Assembly: GCA_030549335.1 (NCBI GenBank)
Contig: CM060188.1
Coordinates: forward strand, 2,790,001-2,854,000
DNA: 64,000 nt
Direction of reading: 5' to 3'
From: Pontederia crassipes
Taxonomy: Eukaryota > Streptophyta > Magnoliopsida > Commelinales > Pontederiaceae
The position numbers and the translations under genes were made by a program. A model generated the notes under the pieces. That model searched no databases, was not told where the DNA came from, and saw nothing but the letters and a program-made list of their open reading frames with translations. Shown piece after piece: positions 22,488 through 35,400 of the stretch (within the stretch, counting starts at the first letter, position 1; every line of letters starts with the position of its first letter).

Positions 22488-24892
22488 ACAGAACTGTTGA
22501 AGCAGCGTCGCCATCCTGCTGTATGCGTCCATCGTCGTAGGCTGCTGCGAGAAGGAAAAGAAACTGGCGTCGTCAACAAAGCATGCAGGCTCAAATCGAT
22601 CGAAGATGCAATACCTGAGCGTTCTGGCAGGCGATTAGAGCGGATAGAGGATCGTGGAGGACGGAGCCTCCTGCTGCGGGCTGCTGCGCCATCTGATCTG
22701 CGGCCCCGTAGCCGCCGTCCCGCGTAGCGGCGGCGGGGAGGAAGGCGGCCAACGACGGATGGAGCAAGGGAGGTAGAGGAGGATACGCGGCCGGCCGGGA
22801 GACGGCCCCGGCGTCCACCATCCCCATCTGAGCCATCTGGGCCATCTGAACCATATTGTGAGCCATGTTGGCCATTATGGACATCTGGAACTGCTGAGGC
22901 ATGGCCATCGGCAGCATCATGCTGTTCATCCTGCTCATCATCTGCACCTGCGCCTGCAGCTGCTTCAGGTATTGGATCACCTCGTCTAGTATCGACGCCT
23001 TATCCGTCTTCACGGAGAGAAGAACGGCAAAAGTTACGGACTCTGTGGAACGCGATCGGCGAAAAAGGAAGACTGTTGAGTTGTAAGGATTCGTACCTTG
23101 CTTGAACTTGGGACAAGCTTCTGCAGTGTCTTCATCTTCTGGTTGATCCTATCTCTCCTTTTCTGCAAGGTGATGCATGTTGCGCGCATGATCATCTTAC
23201 TCACTGAACAGTTTCTTGTTCATCATCATATTTTTACTATAAATATACTAATTAATTGGATCCTCATAGTAAAAAGGAATAACTCAGACAGCCATTTCAG
23301 TTGGATCGGCAGGCGAATCACAGCAATAAATGGAAGAGAAGCTTTTAATGAGGTGAGGACGACACTTGAAACTGAGAGCACCAGCCACAAAAGGAGAGGC
23401 AAAGGTCAGACCAAGCCTTGCCACAATTGCTCCATCTTGCTCGATTGCATGGGCAAACACAATTTTAGCCCCCCAACGATCCTAAAAGGCTAAAACTAGA
23501 TGATGGTCCTCTACAATCCTACATGAAAGCTTACCTAAATAAAGTGAAGCACTGTATTACTATTTATAATTCCAATTTACATGTTTTATATTTTTTTACT
23601 AGAAAAAGATAGGATAAGAAATCCGGTCAAGTGCATAAAATGCTTCGCACAAACTCAGAATTCATGCAAACCAAGAATTGAGGCACGATGAAATTTTTTC
23701 ACATTAAAATTCGGAAACATTAAATGCATGATCTGAATTATTTTTTTTCCGAGAAAAATTAGTTTTTTTTACTATGAATGTGCTCTAATTGCAAGATCAA
23801 ATTAAAATTAATTTGGTGTAATGAAAATTTATTTAGGTACTTACACGTTCGGATTGGTTATGGACGGCAGCTGCCCTGCTCTTCTTGCGGGCCTTCATCT
23901 CCTCTTCGGACATGTCTCGCTATCATCCATGCCACAAAACTAACATCAGCATATGGATTTCACCATGTCGAATAGTAAATTGTAGGGTTTGACTTGATTA
24001 CTTTTTTCTGGGATCGTCTGCAGTGGGTGACGGAATCCGTGTCCGGCGACCCGTCTTCGCCTTCGTCGAGCGACTCGGAGTTCGTGGTCATGGTGGTGCC
24101 CGTCGCGGTGGCCGTGGCCGTGGCCGTGGTGGTGATGCCGAAGTCGTCCGCCGTCCCCCACGTGTCGATCGTCACCATCGTGCTCTCCATCCTCCGGCCA
24201 CGCCCGACGACGGGGGCCGCTGCGCTCCCCTGGCTCGAGCACTGCACCCCCACGATCGCCTGCGTCATTTTCCTCCCCGTGACGCCTGCCGCGGCCGCGT
24301 CGGGGACCCGATCGGCGGCCCCGGCGTCGACGACGTCGCGGCAGGGGACGAGCGCGTCCAACACTCCGGCGGGCATGCCGCCAACGTTGCGGGGCACCCC
24401 GAGCCAGTCGCCAAGGTCGATGGTGCGACTGCCGACTGGGGCAGCCGCAGGGCAGGGAAAGAGTTCAACGCCGGTGGCCTGGTTGAAGATAGACTCGAGA
24501 GTGTCACCAGCACCCGGGATCTGGTGCTTCCTCCAGGCGGGGTTGGCGGCGCCGGGGGCTGCGGCGGCAAAAGCTGACGGCCGGGTGCTCTTGGCAACAT
24601 GCTTACCCTCACAGGGGCTGCCGCGGAAGCCATGCAACGCAAGCTGTCCGTTCTCCCACGTTAGTTCAGCTACCTCGTGGTCCCTGAAAGCCAGAAGAGG
24701 CATCACAAGCTTTAGATATGATCACTACTCTACATGCACATAATTAACATCATAACATGTACGTGGTGGACTGGAAGGACAGAGGAAGAAGGGAGGAACA
24801 TACAAGGGAACCGCCGAGGGCTGGCCATGGCTCGGGAGACTGCAGGCAATTGGTGGATCATCGACCTCCCAACTGGGAACACACTGACTCAT
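22437..24892 (-). CDS. UNE10: bHLH transcription factor, UNE10/PIF8-like
   Basis: Six exons join with consistent phases: 24892-24804, 24683-24002, 23919-23845, 23162-23097, 23007-22615 and 22541-22437, giving 469 residues. The N-terminus MSQCVPSWEVDD and the segment DHEVAELTWENGQLALHG, split by intron 1, match the UNE10/PIF family. ELTWENGQ is the active-phytochrome-B-binding (APB) motif. The bHLH domain spans exons 3-5: basic region HNQSERKRRDRIN with the His-Glu-Arg DNA-contact pattern, then helices MKTLQKLVPSSSKTDKAS and LDEVIQYLKQLQ. A Met-rich stretch follows. The last exon encodes MDAYSRMATLLQQFC, a run of 11 prolines mostly from CCG repeats, and SNPKT. By family knowledge such factors bind G-box/E-box DNA in the nucleus and act in light signalling. 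All introns have GT-AG ends. The identity as UNE10/PIF8 rather than another PIF is inferred from the N-terminus. Confidence 0.93.
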
Positions 24893-25571
24893 GATCTCCC
24901 TCTTCCCACGGCAGCTGCTTCTTTCCCCTGTTCCTAATGGTGCCGGCCCTCAGTTGAGACGCGCGTGGACCTGGGGGGAGATGGAGCGTCTACGGTCCAG
25001 AAGAAGAGTTGAAAACCCACAACCCTACATGCACATCTGTCTACACGCTGTGCTGCACCATTTATGTCAAAAAAGAGGAGGGAGATCAAATTAAGTTCCT
25101 GGCTTTAACTTGTTGGCGCCTGTCGGCCGTCAACAGTGGGGTGTTAAAAGCGACGTAAATTCGGAAGCAGCTTGGTATGCCTTCCACGGCCTTGCCATCG
25201 CCATCGACAGGGAAGGCAGCAGCTGCTTCACTAGTTATAGTGTTTGGCTTATTACAATTAAACATTAAATATTTGCATGGAGAAGGGGACTGGTATATGA
25301 AGGGACCAATGGTGGCGGGGCATGATGCATATAAGATTCCGGCCGGTGAGCCAGTAACGAGAGAGAGAGAGAGAGAGAGAAAGGAGATGTGGATTTGGAC
25401 GTGAGAGAGAGGTGGATGAGGGGCACATGCATCAGCGACCTCTCGGCATTGGAGATGTGCGAGATGGGCACGTAGACAAGGTCCGATCCACACGTCCACC
25501 TGCGGAGAGTGTAAATCCCGGGGAAGTTTAATCATCTGATATTATTTTTTTTTTCTCGAGCTGATCGCAAT
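24893..25571 (-). promoter_or_regulatory. 5' flank of the bHLH gene
   Basis: Upstream of the minus-strand start codon. It contains a (GA)n microsatellite at about 25361-25382 and GC-richer patches. I saw no canonical CACGTG G-box in this stretch. The promoter role is inferred from position only. Confidence 0.35.
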
Positions 25572-25956
25572 CGCATGAAAGCTTTCATTTTTTTAAAAAA
25601 GATAATTTTATATTAAATACATATATCTGTTTTCTTCTTAGGATTGCCACGGTTATAACTTATTGCGTATAAGGAGATTTTTACTAAAATTTTCAATCTA
25701 AATGCACTGGCGTATGAGGCTTGACTGAAAAATAATCTCGAACAAATTGATTACATACTTTTAGTGGGAAACTTAATTATTCGGCATAAAAATAATCAAA
25801 ATTGACCTAGCCCCCTATTATAGATTAGAAGTGATCATCTTAATCATTTAACTTCAGAGCGGAAGACCTTACATTAGGTGGTGCGATGACTGCTTATAGC
25901 ACTTACACATAAATCATGATATCATATATTAGGACATGAGAATGTTTTAACTTTAT

Positions 25957-25968
25957 GCTCTGATACTT
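25957..25968 (-). other. Primer-binding site of the minus-strand LTR element
   Basis: Minus-strand AAGTATCAGAGC, three bases after the LTR end, matches TGGTATCAGAGC at 10 of 12 positions. This shows that 25972-28208 is an LTR and not a DNA transposon with terminal inverted repeats. Confidence 0.75.
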
Positions 25969-25971
25969 AAT

Positions 25972-28208
25972 TGTAACACCCTCAAATCGCACTCCATCAC
26001 GTGATATAATACGCTTCGATGCTACAGATCATCCTTATGTGTACATCATATTGACAAAAAAAGAAGACTTTGACAGATCAACTTGACATCATGATATGCG
26101 GAAGACTGATAAAAAATTTCATGTGAGTCCAAAGAAAAACTAGTACATCAAACTGAATGACTCAATATACCTATGTGCAGCCACCTACGAGCTCGATCTA
26201 TCATCGTTGGTCATCCTCATCATTAAAATCTACTTCTACGTTTACGAACATGCAGGGGAGAAACTTCTCTATGAGTTTTGTAACTCAGTATGAAAATAAA
26301 ATAAAGACAAATCATAAGATCACGATACTAGTCAAGAATCATAAGTACATCATCATCATGTAAAAAAAAATAGGCATCATCATGATTTGAATAAAAGGAT
26401 TCTTGTAACATATCATATGAGTAAGAGATCACTAAGATCATAAAAAATTCATAAATCATATCATCTTCTTGAGATCATAAGATCAAGGATCAATATAAAT
26501 TATAATAAATCGTCATAGAATGACAAGAGTTAATCATCATGATTATAATGTTATCATCATATAAAGATTCATGAGAGATAATTGTATAAAGATAAAAAAT
26601 CATGATTTGTATCATCTTCTTTAGATCATATTACTAATAGATCAAGAGATCATGAAAAGATCATCATAAATATGACAAGAACCACTAATCATCACGAAGA
26701 TATTTCATTATTAATATGCTTCATCTTGTTCATCATCTTATTATTCATCTTTGACTTATAGTGGTGTATATTTTAACCTACGTGGAGGCATGCCTCAACC
26801 CGTCTATCATCAGACAAAGTCAGCCCATAACTGACCGGAGTCAGCCCATAACTAATCGGAGTCAGCTCATACCTGATCGTCGCCAGTCCATCATAAAAAG
26901 AGCTCTTCATTTAATATTTTTCATATTTTATCTTGTAGCTTTTAATTTATCTTTATTAGGATATAAGGATCATAATCAATGTTTGATTATCATAAGAAAA
27001 TGATCAACGAATCATACTGATCAAGGGTCATAATCATCGTTATCATTATATAAGACTTAATTGGAGCTACAAGATAGAATCATGGAGAGAAATCAGATGT
27101 GCATAAACATCTTAATCATCATCATAAAATAGATCAACTTTGATGGATATGAATCGGTGTCATCACCGATATGATTGGATCTAATTTAAATCATCATAAT
27201 AAGAGTCATAAGATCGTGATCATGTTGGACATCATTATAGTAAATGCATAATACATAATCATATCATGACTTATATCAGGATTAAGTACATGAATTAGAA
27301 ACATTAATAGTATAATTATCATCATCGTCAATATCTGAGTTAAGTGCACAATCAGAGATCAAAGGATTATAAAAATCAACTTAATCGCTTTGACACTCGG
27401 GCCGAGTAAGGGTGGAACCCGGACCGAGTTTATCAATCATCGTTTATGGAAATCTGGGGTAAACCGGGCCGAGTTCTCATCCGGACCGGATTGGGTCGTC
27501 GTCGAGTCTGACTGGCCGTCGCACTCGACATCTTCGTCATGTCGAGTTCATCTAGTTGCAGAGCTCGGAAGCGTCGACAATGAAAGATCTGGACTGAATT
27601 CGAACAAACTCGATCCGGGCATGTCTTAGTCCGGGCTAGATACGAAGAAACCTGGGCCGAGTTCGCCTTGCGGAGAAAGACTACGTTGCGCAATACGTTT
27701 TCCGATCAACTTTCCGACGATGGCCGACATCAGTAATTATCATAATTCATAGTACTATAACTAAGGATCAAGTAAGACATGTTTCGAGTATAAAATCATG
27801 ATGTTAGGAAGAATCTACCTTACTTCCATACCTTGCAAGTTTTTATTCAAGAAATTGTTTACTATATTCTTCTTTCTTCTTCTTCCTCCTCTTCTTCTTC
27901 CTCTTTCTCAGGACGTTCCTCTCTGTTCAGACACATTGTCATCGGTGTTCACGTCTCCCGATTGCCCTCCTATTGACGGCAGCAGCCCGACGTGAGAGAG
28001 AGACACACAAAAATAAAAGGAAATTAGAGCCGGTCATGAAAAAAAATAAGGGGCTGATTTATTTGATTTGATCTCATATTTATAGGAAGAGATTCAAAGT
28101 TATGATTAGAAACAAACTTCTCCTCAAATCTGAATCAAATTTTATCTTTTCCCCCTTTTAATTTTTATTTTTGTTTCTTTTAATCTTAAGAGAATATGGG
28201 GTGTTACA
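25972..28208 (-). repeat. Single LTR, about 2.24 kb
   Basis: The ends TGTAACACCC...GGGTGTTACA form a 10-bp inverted repeat, as is common in plant LTRs. A TATA-like TATAAAT lies about 125 bases inside the start (28078-28084, minus). A CT-rich tract (27.84-27.91 kb), a GGGCCGAG-rich region (27.40-27.67 kb) and long ATCATCAT-type low-complexity DNA (26.2-27.3 kb) follow. The order of parts resembles the LTR at 15.4-18.3 kb, but the families appear different. Confidence 0.72.
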
Positions 28209-28865
28209 ATGGACTTATAGACAAGACTAGAATCGCAGTCTCATTTCAGTTAATTTCGTTAAACAATGGTACACTTGATGAAAACTTGATATTAGGTAAT
28301 CTCAATTTCCAACAAATTTCACTTTTTTTTCCTTTTTTTAACGTGACAGCACTTTTTAAAATTTATTCTTTTTTTCCTTTTTCTATCTCACAAAATAATT
28401 TATTTATTAAATATAATATATTTATGATAAAAATAATTGAAATTTTGAAATAATATTATTTAATATTTAGTTTTATTAAAAAAATAATATTTCATTAAAT
28501 ATAATTTATTAGAATATTATTTTTCATATTTAAATAATATTTTTTTACATTTTTTTATAAAAATAATTTTTATATGATTATTTTTATTAATTAATAAAAT
28601 TAAATTTCACATTTAGAATATTTATTTTTTAAACAAATATTTATTAAAATTAATTTATTACATCTATTTTTAATAATAATTCTTCGTTATTATATTTCAC
28701 TCCATTCAATTACATATCAAACTAATTTGTCAATCAACTCATAAAAAACTAAGATTTCATCACAACCAAAAAAAAAAGAAAAAGATGAATTTGAATATCA
28801 CCAAAATGTATGACATTGAAAAAGAAACATATAATTTAACAACTTCATTTTGTTCGCTGACCTTA

Positions 28866-29615
28866 CGGGGTGTTTGATATTAGAATAGGATTAATAAGAA
28901 TTAGAAATAATATTCCCTTTTTATTGTCGTGAGAGAAACACAAGTGAAAATGTTCTCAATCACAAAAAAATAATAGTGTTTGGATACACCAAGAACAAAA
29001 GGAAAAGTAGAATAATAAATTTAATGCACATAGTTGCACATCTTATTAAACAATGTTATTAAAAGACTAATAATAAAATAATTTTAGTTAAATAAAATAG
29101 CATAATTTTTAAATAAAATATTTTTAGTTATTAAAAGATTAATTTTTAAAATTAATTGGTCTAATTTATTTTATTTATAGAAAATATTATTTTAAATAAG
29201 TATTATTTTATATTAGTTAAGTAATATTTTAATCACTGATTAATATTTCACATTGTTAACATTTAAATTATATTTAAGTATAATTTATTAATAGTGTTTT
29301 TTTGTGAAATATTTAATAAATATAAAATATAATTAATAGTCTCTTTGTGAAATATTTAATAAATATAAAATATAATTAATTGTGCAGAATTATTAATATG
29401 AAATAAAATGAAAATTTGAGAACAAAATATTTGTTCTCTCATTTGCAGGAACATTATGTTCCCATTTTAGGAATAAAATATAATGGTTTTTGCAAATTTT
29501 AAGATGATTTTAAAATTTTGAAAGTTTGATTAGAACAAATTATTCTTAGAATGTTTGATTGCAAAAATAAGAATAAGACTTTTGTTCCACCTCCTGATCT
29601 CGTACCAAACACTTC
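28866..29615. mobile_element. Probable MITE, about 750 bp
   Basis: Left end CGGGGTGTTTGATA and right end, read as reverse complement, CGGAAGTGTTTGGTA form an imperfect terminal inverted repeat. Further inverted similarity extends inward (AATAAGAAT-type blocks). GTGTTTGG-type termini are common in plant non-autonomous DNA transposons. No clear target duplication was found and no coding sequence is present. Confidence 0.4.
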
Positions 29616-30790
29616 CGATTTGCACGATAATGGATATCAATCTCTTATAATGAATTGCGAATAATAATGTGATAGTAAATTTAATATAAATATTTAATAC
29701 ACATATCGGAACGAACAATAAAATTATAATTTATGTATTTTTATTTTTAATGCATTAGAGATTTTTTTATAACATAGCTATGTTGATGGTTTTTAGAAAG
29801 ATATATTTATTTAACAACAATAAAATAAACTGAAGAGGAATATTAAAAAATATAGATACATTTTAATTTGATAAAAAAAATATAGAGACGTGAATTAATA
29901 AAAAAATAAAGAAGGATATATTTGAAAATAAATATACATGCAAACTTTTACATTATATGTTGTAGCGTGAGTAATAGTGTATAGCATTTTAACTTTTAAT
30001 TTCTATACTTTACTCCAAATGAACATTTACCATATATCTTTAGCACTAATCAACACATCCTATTACTTTTTTTTCGATTGAGACTCATCAATGTACAAGA
30101 TTATTAAGATCCGATTAATTTGAAATTCGAACGGAAATAATATAAGTAAATTTTAACTAAAATGATGAGTATAAAAATTGAATATGAAATTAGTAACATT
30201 CAAGCATCTCATAACACAATTTCTTTTTCCATTGCGCCAACCATTCAACGCACAGTACTTTACTAAAGAGATGTCACCGAATGGTGCCCAATTTAGAAAG
30301 AAACGAATACATATATAATGATTAAGCTATTTTTATCAATAAATTAACATTTTAAAACATAAAATTAAGATTCAAAACTTCTTTTTATCAATGTACTAGC
30401 AAACTAGCATTTCTATAAAGCAAAAAAATAAAATTGAAAAGATGGAAAAAGCACTACTGTAAATAAATTACACATCCGCGTAGATAATAATATATTAAAT
30501 AATATGAAGTTATAAAAGACATTTTACAAAAACGTCCACTTTTTTAAAAATTTCAAACTGAACAGAATATTCCCCCAATGATGTCATCATAATTATTGAG
30601 ACCATGTGCCAAAACAATTATGGAAGACTTTTTTGGGCGCAAGCTGCAAAGGCAATGGAATAAAACTTATTGAGTAAATGATAAATAATAATGATTGTTT
30701 TAAATTTTATATTAGATAGTGTTCAAATATTGAAAATTTATCATGTACTAATTTTATTGTTGTCTCGCAGTTGCTGCTAAACCACTCCTC

Positions 30791-31244
30791 GGTTGTGTTT
30801 GGGTCTAGAATTTAGAAGAAATGAGTTAGATCTAATTATGATTGATGGATTTAAAAATTGTACACTTTCTTGAATATAATTTTTAATAATCTAACTAAAG
30901 ATGAGTTAGAATTCCTAAATCTGTTACTTAACTTAAAATTAATTCCTCCAAATTAATAGTTTTGGAAATATTAGAAATAATTATTCTCAGTTCATCATTA
31001 TTTTTTCTCAACCAAATAAAAAAAATTCTCAAGAATAAAAAAGGCATTTATTAAACTTAACTTTTCCTAACTCATATATCATATTTTATATCCAAACGAA
31101 GAGTCCATTCAATTAACTCAACTCATGCCATTGATTTATATTCAAACATGATTTATATAGACACTCATCACACTCAATCTTATCAATTCTCATTACATCA
31201 TCCTAATCGATCCGTCTTAAATTAAATTATCGAACAAAGCCTAG
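30791..31244. mobile_element. Possible MITE, about 450 bp
   Basis: The left terminus GGTTGTGTTTGGGTCTAG and the reverse complement of the right terminus (CTAGGCTTTGTTCGATAAT) are loosely inverted copies. AT-rich interior, no coding sequence. No target duplication was found, so this rests on end similarity alone. Confidence 0.3.
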
Positions 31245-31695
31245 AAGTTAGCAGCAAAAGCTGATTTGCCAACTTGTTCCAACTCAAAAGTCTTGGATCT
31301 AAGTAACCCGCCCTGACTCATCCAAAATATTTGGAATGGGAAATCAATTGATTAAATGTTAAGTGTTTGATATAAAAGTTGAATTATTAAAATATTTATT
31401 CTTAATTTTATTTGTTTAGCTATTAACAAATTTTATTTTATTAAATATTATTTACATTTATTATTTTTTAAAAAAATCAAGAAATCCAATTTGGCAACGC
31501 GTGTAGGCCCAAAATTTGGACCAATTTCTCGTGCAGCTTCGCCGTCGGTACTTTCCTCTTCCATATAATAAGCCTAGCCCAGTCCAGATACTTTTGAGCC
31601 TGTTAGGGCCCATACGTTCACGTCATCTGACGGACCACGCTCACATCATTCGAGTAAAACAAAATAAAGAGACAAAAAAAGTAAAAGCACTTCAG

Positions 31696-31703
31696 TGACG
31701 TCA
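31696..31703. promoter_or_regulatory. TGACGTCA palindrome upstream of the F-box gene
   Basis: A perfect bZIP-type (CRE/TGA-like) palindrome about 720 bases before the F-box start codon. A related CACGTCA occurs near 31.62 kb. Function is inferred only from the motif. Confidence 0.3.
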
Positions 31704-32349
31704 CACAATCGCGAGAACACTTTCGTAGTTAATGACAACTCTGTACACTCTCTTTTTCTTCTATTTATCCATTTTGCTTTTACCTAAATATATTAAATTA
31801 GTTTAAGTACGAAGATACGATATCACAATTTTTTTAAAAAACTTAAATTCGATTAGATATATTTTTAAAATTTATGCTTTTATATTTTGAACATTAATAC
31901 CTTTAACTTTTTTTATAAAAGAGAAAATGCCAATTCCGTGCCAGAGAATTAACAAGTTAACCCCGATGTCATATAAATAAATAAAAGACGCCGCAATTAT
32001 TTTTCGCTAAAAACGTCTTGGAACTGCGAAAGACAATTTTAACCCTGAAATCACGAAAAGGACAAAAAGGAAAAACACATGTCGCCGTTCCATCTCCATA
32101 ATTTCCCAATTCTCTCGTCCCCCTCAATATTATTATATTTTGAAAAGAGAGAAATAATTCTTCTCATTTATCGCTCCGCTCTCCTCCTCCTTTTTTTTTG
32201 TTTTTTAAACCAAAAAATAAAATAGAGAACAGCGCCAGCGGCGGCGGCGGCAAGCTTCAGAGAGAGACAAAGAGATTTGGCTTTGGAAGGCTACCCGGCG
32301 GCAACGTTGCTCCGCCGGTGACCATCATCGGAACCCTAGACGCAGCGCC

Positions 32350-32391
32350 ATGACCAACCGAAGAGATCTCCGGACCTCCGCCTCCTCGTAG
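32350..32391 (+). promoter_or_regulatory. Upstream ORF 1 of the F-box gene, 13 codons
   Basis: ATG at 32350 opens a 13-codon frame ending in TAG at 32389-32391, about 30 bases before the main start. It lies in the probable 5' leader. It would be translated only if the transcript starts upstream of it. Confidence 0.45.
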
Positions 32392-32406
32392 GCCTGTCCC
32401 TCGAAC

Positions 32407-32430
32407 ATGTGTTCCTCAGGATGCAGCTAA
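32407..32430 (+). promoter_or_regulatory. Upstream ORF 2, overlapping the F-box start codon
   Basis: ATG at 32407 starts a 7-codon frame that ends with TAA at 32428-32430. It therefore overlaps the main ATG (32421) in another frame. Such an arrangement usually lowers translation of the main frame unless scanning is leaky. Confidence 0.5.
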
Positions 32431-35400
32431 GCGACCGCTCACTAACCCTAGAGTCCTCCTCACTCCTCCCGCCTTCACCGAAAAACGATACCTACTCCTC
32501 CTCCGGAGTCTGCGACCTTACCGCCCTCCTCTCCGACGAGCTCCTCCTTCGCGTCCTCTCGGCCATCCCCGAACCCCTTCTCCTCCCGGCCTCCCTTGTC
32601 TGCAAACGATGGCTCCGTCTCGTCGGCCGCCTCCGCCGATCCCTCACTCTCCTCCGCTGGCCGTTCCTGCTTCGCGGCCTCCCCATCCGCTTCCCCGACC
32701 TCACGGACCTCGACCTCGTCCCCGCCTCCTTCGCCTTATTCTCTGGAGCCGCATCCGACATCCTTCTCACCCGTGGACCCGTCTCCGTCGCGCTTGACCC
32801 TCACGCCGACCCTCCTATCGGCGAATGTCGATTCCTGGACCCGGAGATCACCGACCGTGGCCTCGAGGCCGTCGCACGCGGCTTCCCCAGTCTCCACCGG
32901 CTTTCCCTTGTAGCCGCCACCGCTTCCGACTCAGCACTCATGGCTGTTGCCACCGGTTGCGGGACTCTCTTCGAACTCGAGCTCCACGCCTGCTCCGACC
33001 TCGCCCTCCGCCCAATATCCGCCTTCTGCAACCTGCAGATCTTACGGCTTGTTGGATCTGTAGATGGCCTGTACTACGGGCCAGGTGTCACTGACATTGG
33101 CCTCACCATCGTGGCTCATGGGTGCAAGCGGCTGGTAAAGCTGGAGCTTGCCGGGTGCGAAGGAAGCTATGATGGCATCTCTGCAATCGGCCGGTGTTGC
33201 CTCATGCTGGAGGAGCTGATAATAACGGACCACTGCATGGATGCTGGCTGGATGGCCGCGCTCTCCTTTTGCGGAAACCTTAAGACGCTGAGGCTACAGA
33301 GTTGCAAGAGGATAGACACGGATCCTGGGCCTCCAGAGCATCTTGGATCATGCCCCGCAATTGAAAGGATACATTTGCAGCGGTGTCAACTACGTGATAA
33401 GAGAAGCTTGGGGGCGCTGTTTATGGTCTGTGGGGTCGTTAGAGACGTTCTTTTTGAAAATTGCTGGGGTCTGGACGATGAAATGTTCAGTGTCATTAGA
33501 GTTTGCAGGTATGGGTTCTCTATCAGGATGTTCCTGTTTCTTGCCTGGATAATGTTTAGTTACCCAAAATACTTCCTTTTATCTGTTTGTTCCCATAGAG
33601 TGTTTTCATTCAGATACTAATATATTTGTGCTTCTTTGCTTGAGTGCATATTACATTTTCTTATCTTACTTTCGATTGTTGAGTGGTATCTGATTAAGTG
33701 TCCTTACACAGTTGTTGCTCCACCAAGATCGGAATGCATTTCTTTCTTTTCTCTCTCTTTTTTTATTCAATATCTAGCTGTGTTTTCCTGCAATAAACCA
33801 GTAATGTCTTTTTGCTTGCATTATGTACAAGTTGTGCAAACAGTATGCATCACTCATACAGGGAGACACTTATTATACACTTCTATTATCTCCTTCTGTC
33901 CTTAAGTTCATCTGTACTCTGCACGAATTTCAACCAAAGTATCCTATGTTTATTGGAAGTTCAATGTCTATGACGTTTTTTTCTGTGTCCTTTGTTCATC
34001 GAGAACAAGTACTCTCTTTAATGCAGTTAGTTATAGATATGCTATAATGTGATGTATCTTCATCTTTGAAATACGTATATACCCATGGTTTATGAAATCT
34101 CTCTTCGAATTCCTGAATTCATCTGTTTGAGCATTTTCGTGAAGCCTGTAAATAATGGAGTTCCGACAGTCCACTAAATTTTGGTGTAACCAATGTCTTT
34201 GAGTAAAAAATAACTATATGCGTAACGAATTTTGACAATGTGAGATTCCACAGATCTACTTTGAATATTCTACTGATAGTCTGATAATTTATCATTTCAC
34301 ATGATTGCTATTGATTTATGCAAAACATGTTTGTATAGTTGTATAAGGCATTAACTTGGTCACTCTTGCTTTTATATGACACCCTAAGAAGAAGGGTGCT
34401 TCATATGCTTTAGTTTGTTTGACTTCTTGTGGCGATGTGATCTCAAGATGTGCACACGAGAAAATGTTGTGTGTGAACTTGTGGTGAATTAATATAAAGG
34501 TTTACAAACATAGTTCTCAAGATTTTGCATTAAGTGTGTAGGTATCAGAATTTAGTCAAAATTTTGGTTTGATATTAACAGAGTTATTTTTTGTGGTTAC
34601 TAGTTTTGTATGAAAATTCTCTTGTACCATTGATATGTAATTTTTTGAGAGCACCATTGATATGCATTTGATAACAGCTTTACATCTAAATCAACCTTTC
34701 TTCGGTGTCGCTAGATTTATAAGAAAAGCTTTCCATTTTGTAGTTCTGATATGCATTGTCCATCTTCCTAGGGGCGATTTCTTGCTTCTACATTTTGATT
34801 ACAATTCGTGTGAATGGGTAAGCCACCATATGGGAGAAAAGGAAGATTATTGTTGGACTGAGTTCTAGAAATGTGTCTAAGTTTGTCTTTAGTTTGCCCA
34901 AAAGTGCTACTCTAGATGCTGATTGAAGTAGCAATTTAGGAAAACTGCTTCGTTTCAGAAAAAAAAAGGGCAAACTGTTGTTCTGCAAACTGTAGCTTAA
35001 GATATTTCTCTTTGATTAGACTCAGTTTTACATGGCATTTATGACAAATGAGGTTAAACATTAATTCTGTGACTCAGTTGGATCTTCGAGAAACATATTA
35101 TACATTTTTTACAGCTTACTAATGATAGCGCAACCCATCTAAATTTTTTTTTTTTTTTTTTGTATTTTAACACGGTGTTCACTTCTCTTGGTCAATTGGT
35201 TCAGAACTACATGAATTTCACATGCATTTGGAGTTCAGAACCATTTTTTTCTTTTCACAATTACTGTATATCATCCACAATAAAAGTGAAGTTTAAAGAT
35301 ATGCCAAGTTATAAATATCTGGATTCTTTATGTTACGATATTTTTTTATTCCTCAATATTTTGTATGTTTTGGGCTTTGTAATGACCATTTCATTTTCTT

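Larger units (their letters stand above)
25572..28208 (-). mobile_element. Truncated LTR retrotransposon: one LTR plus primer-binding site
   Basis: On the minus strand the element starts at 28208 with TGTAACACCCC and its LTR ends at 25972 with GGGTGTTACA. A primer-binding site follows at once. About 400 bases of presumed leader run on towards the bHLH promoter, without a recognisable gag frame. No second LTR is present in the window. The left limit at about 25572 is a guess, set where the bHLH-flank character ends. Confidence 0.7.
29616..32200. other. AT-rich intergenic DNA upstream of the F-box gene
   Basis: No gene recognised. It contains a possible second MITE at 30.79-31.24 kb. The last ~700 bases are the presumptive promoter region of the plus-strand F-box gene. 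Confidence 0.5.

Noticed and set aside
24023-24743. Plus-strand frames of 184 and 249 codons over bHLH exon 2
   Set aside because: Antisense to the UNE10-like exon, which is supported by family motifs and consistent splicing.
25972-28208. DNA transposon with TGTAACACCC terminal inverted repeats
   Set aside because: A tRNA primer-binding site follows the left boundary on the minus strand and no target duplication flanks the pair of ends, so these are the short inverted ends of an LTR.
32409-32420. Extended start of the F-box gene
   Set aside because: The upstream in-frame codon is GTG; plant nuclear genes normally use ATG, which is present at 32421.
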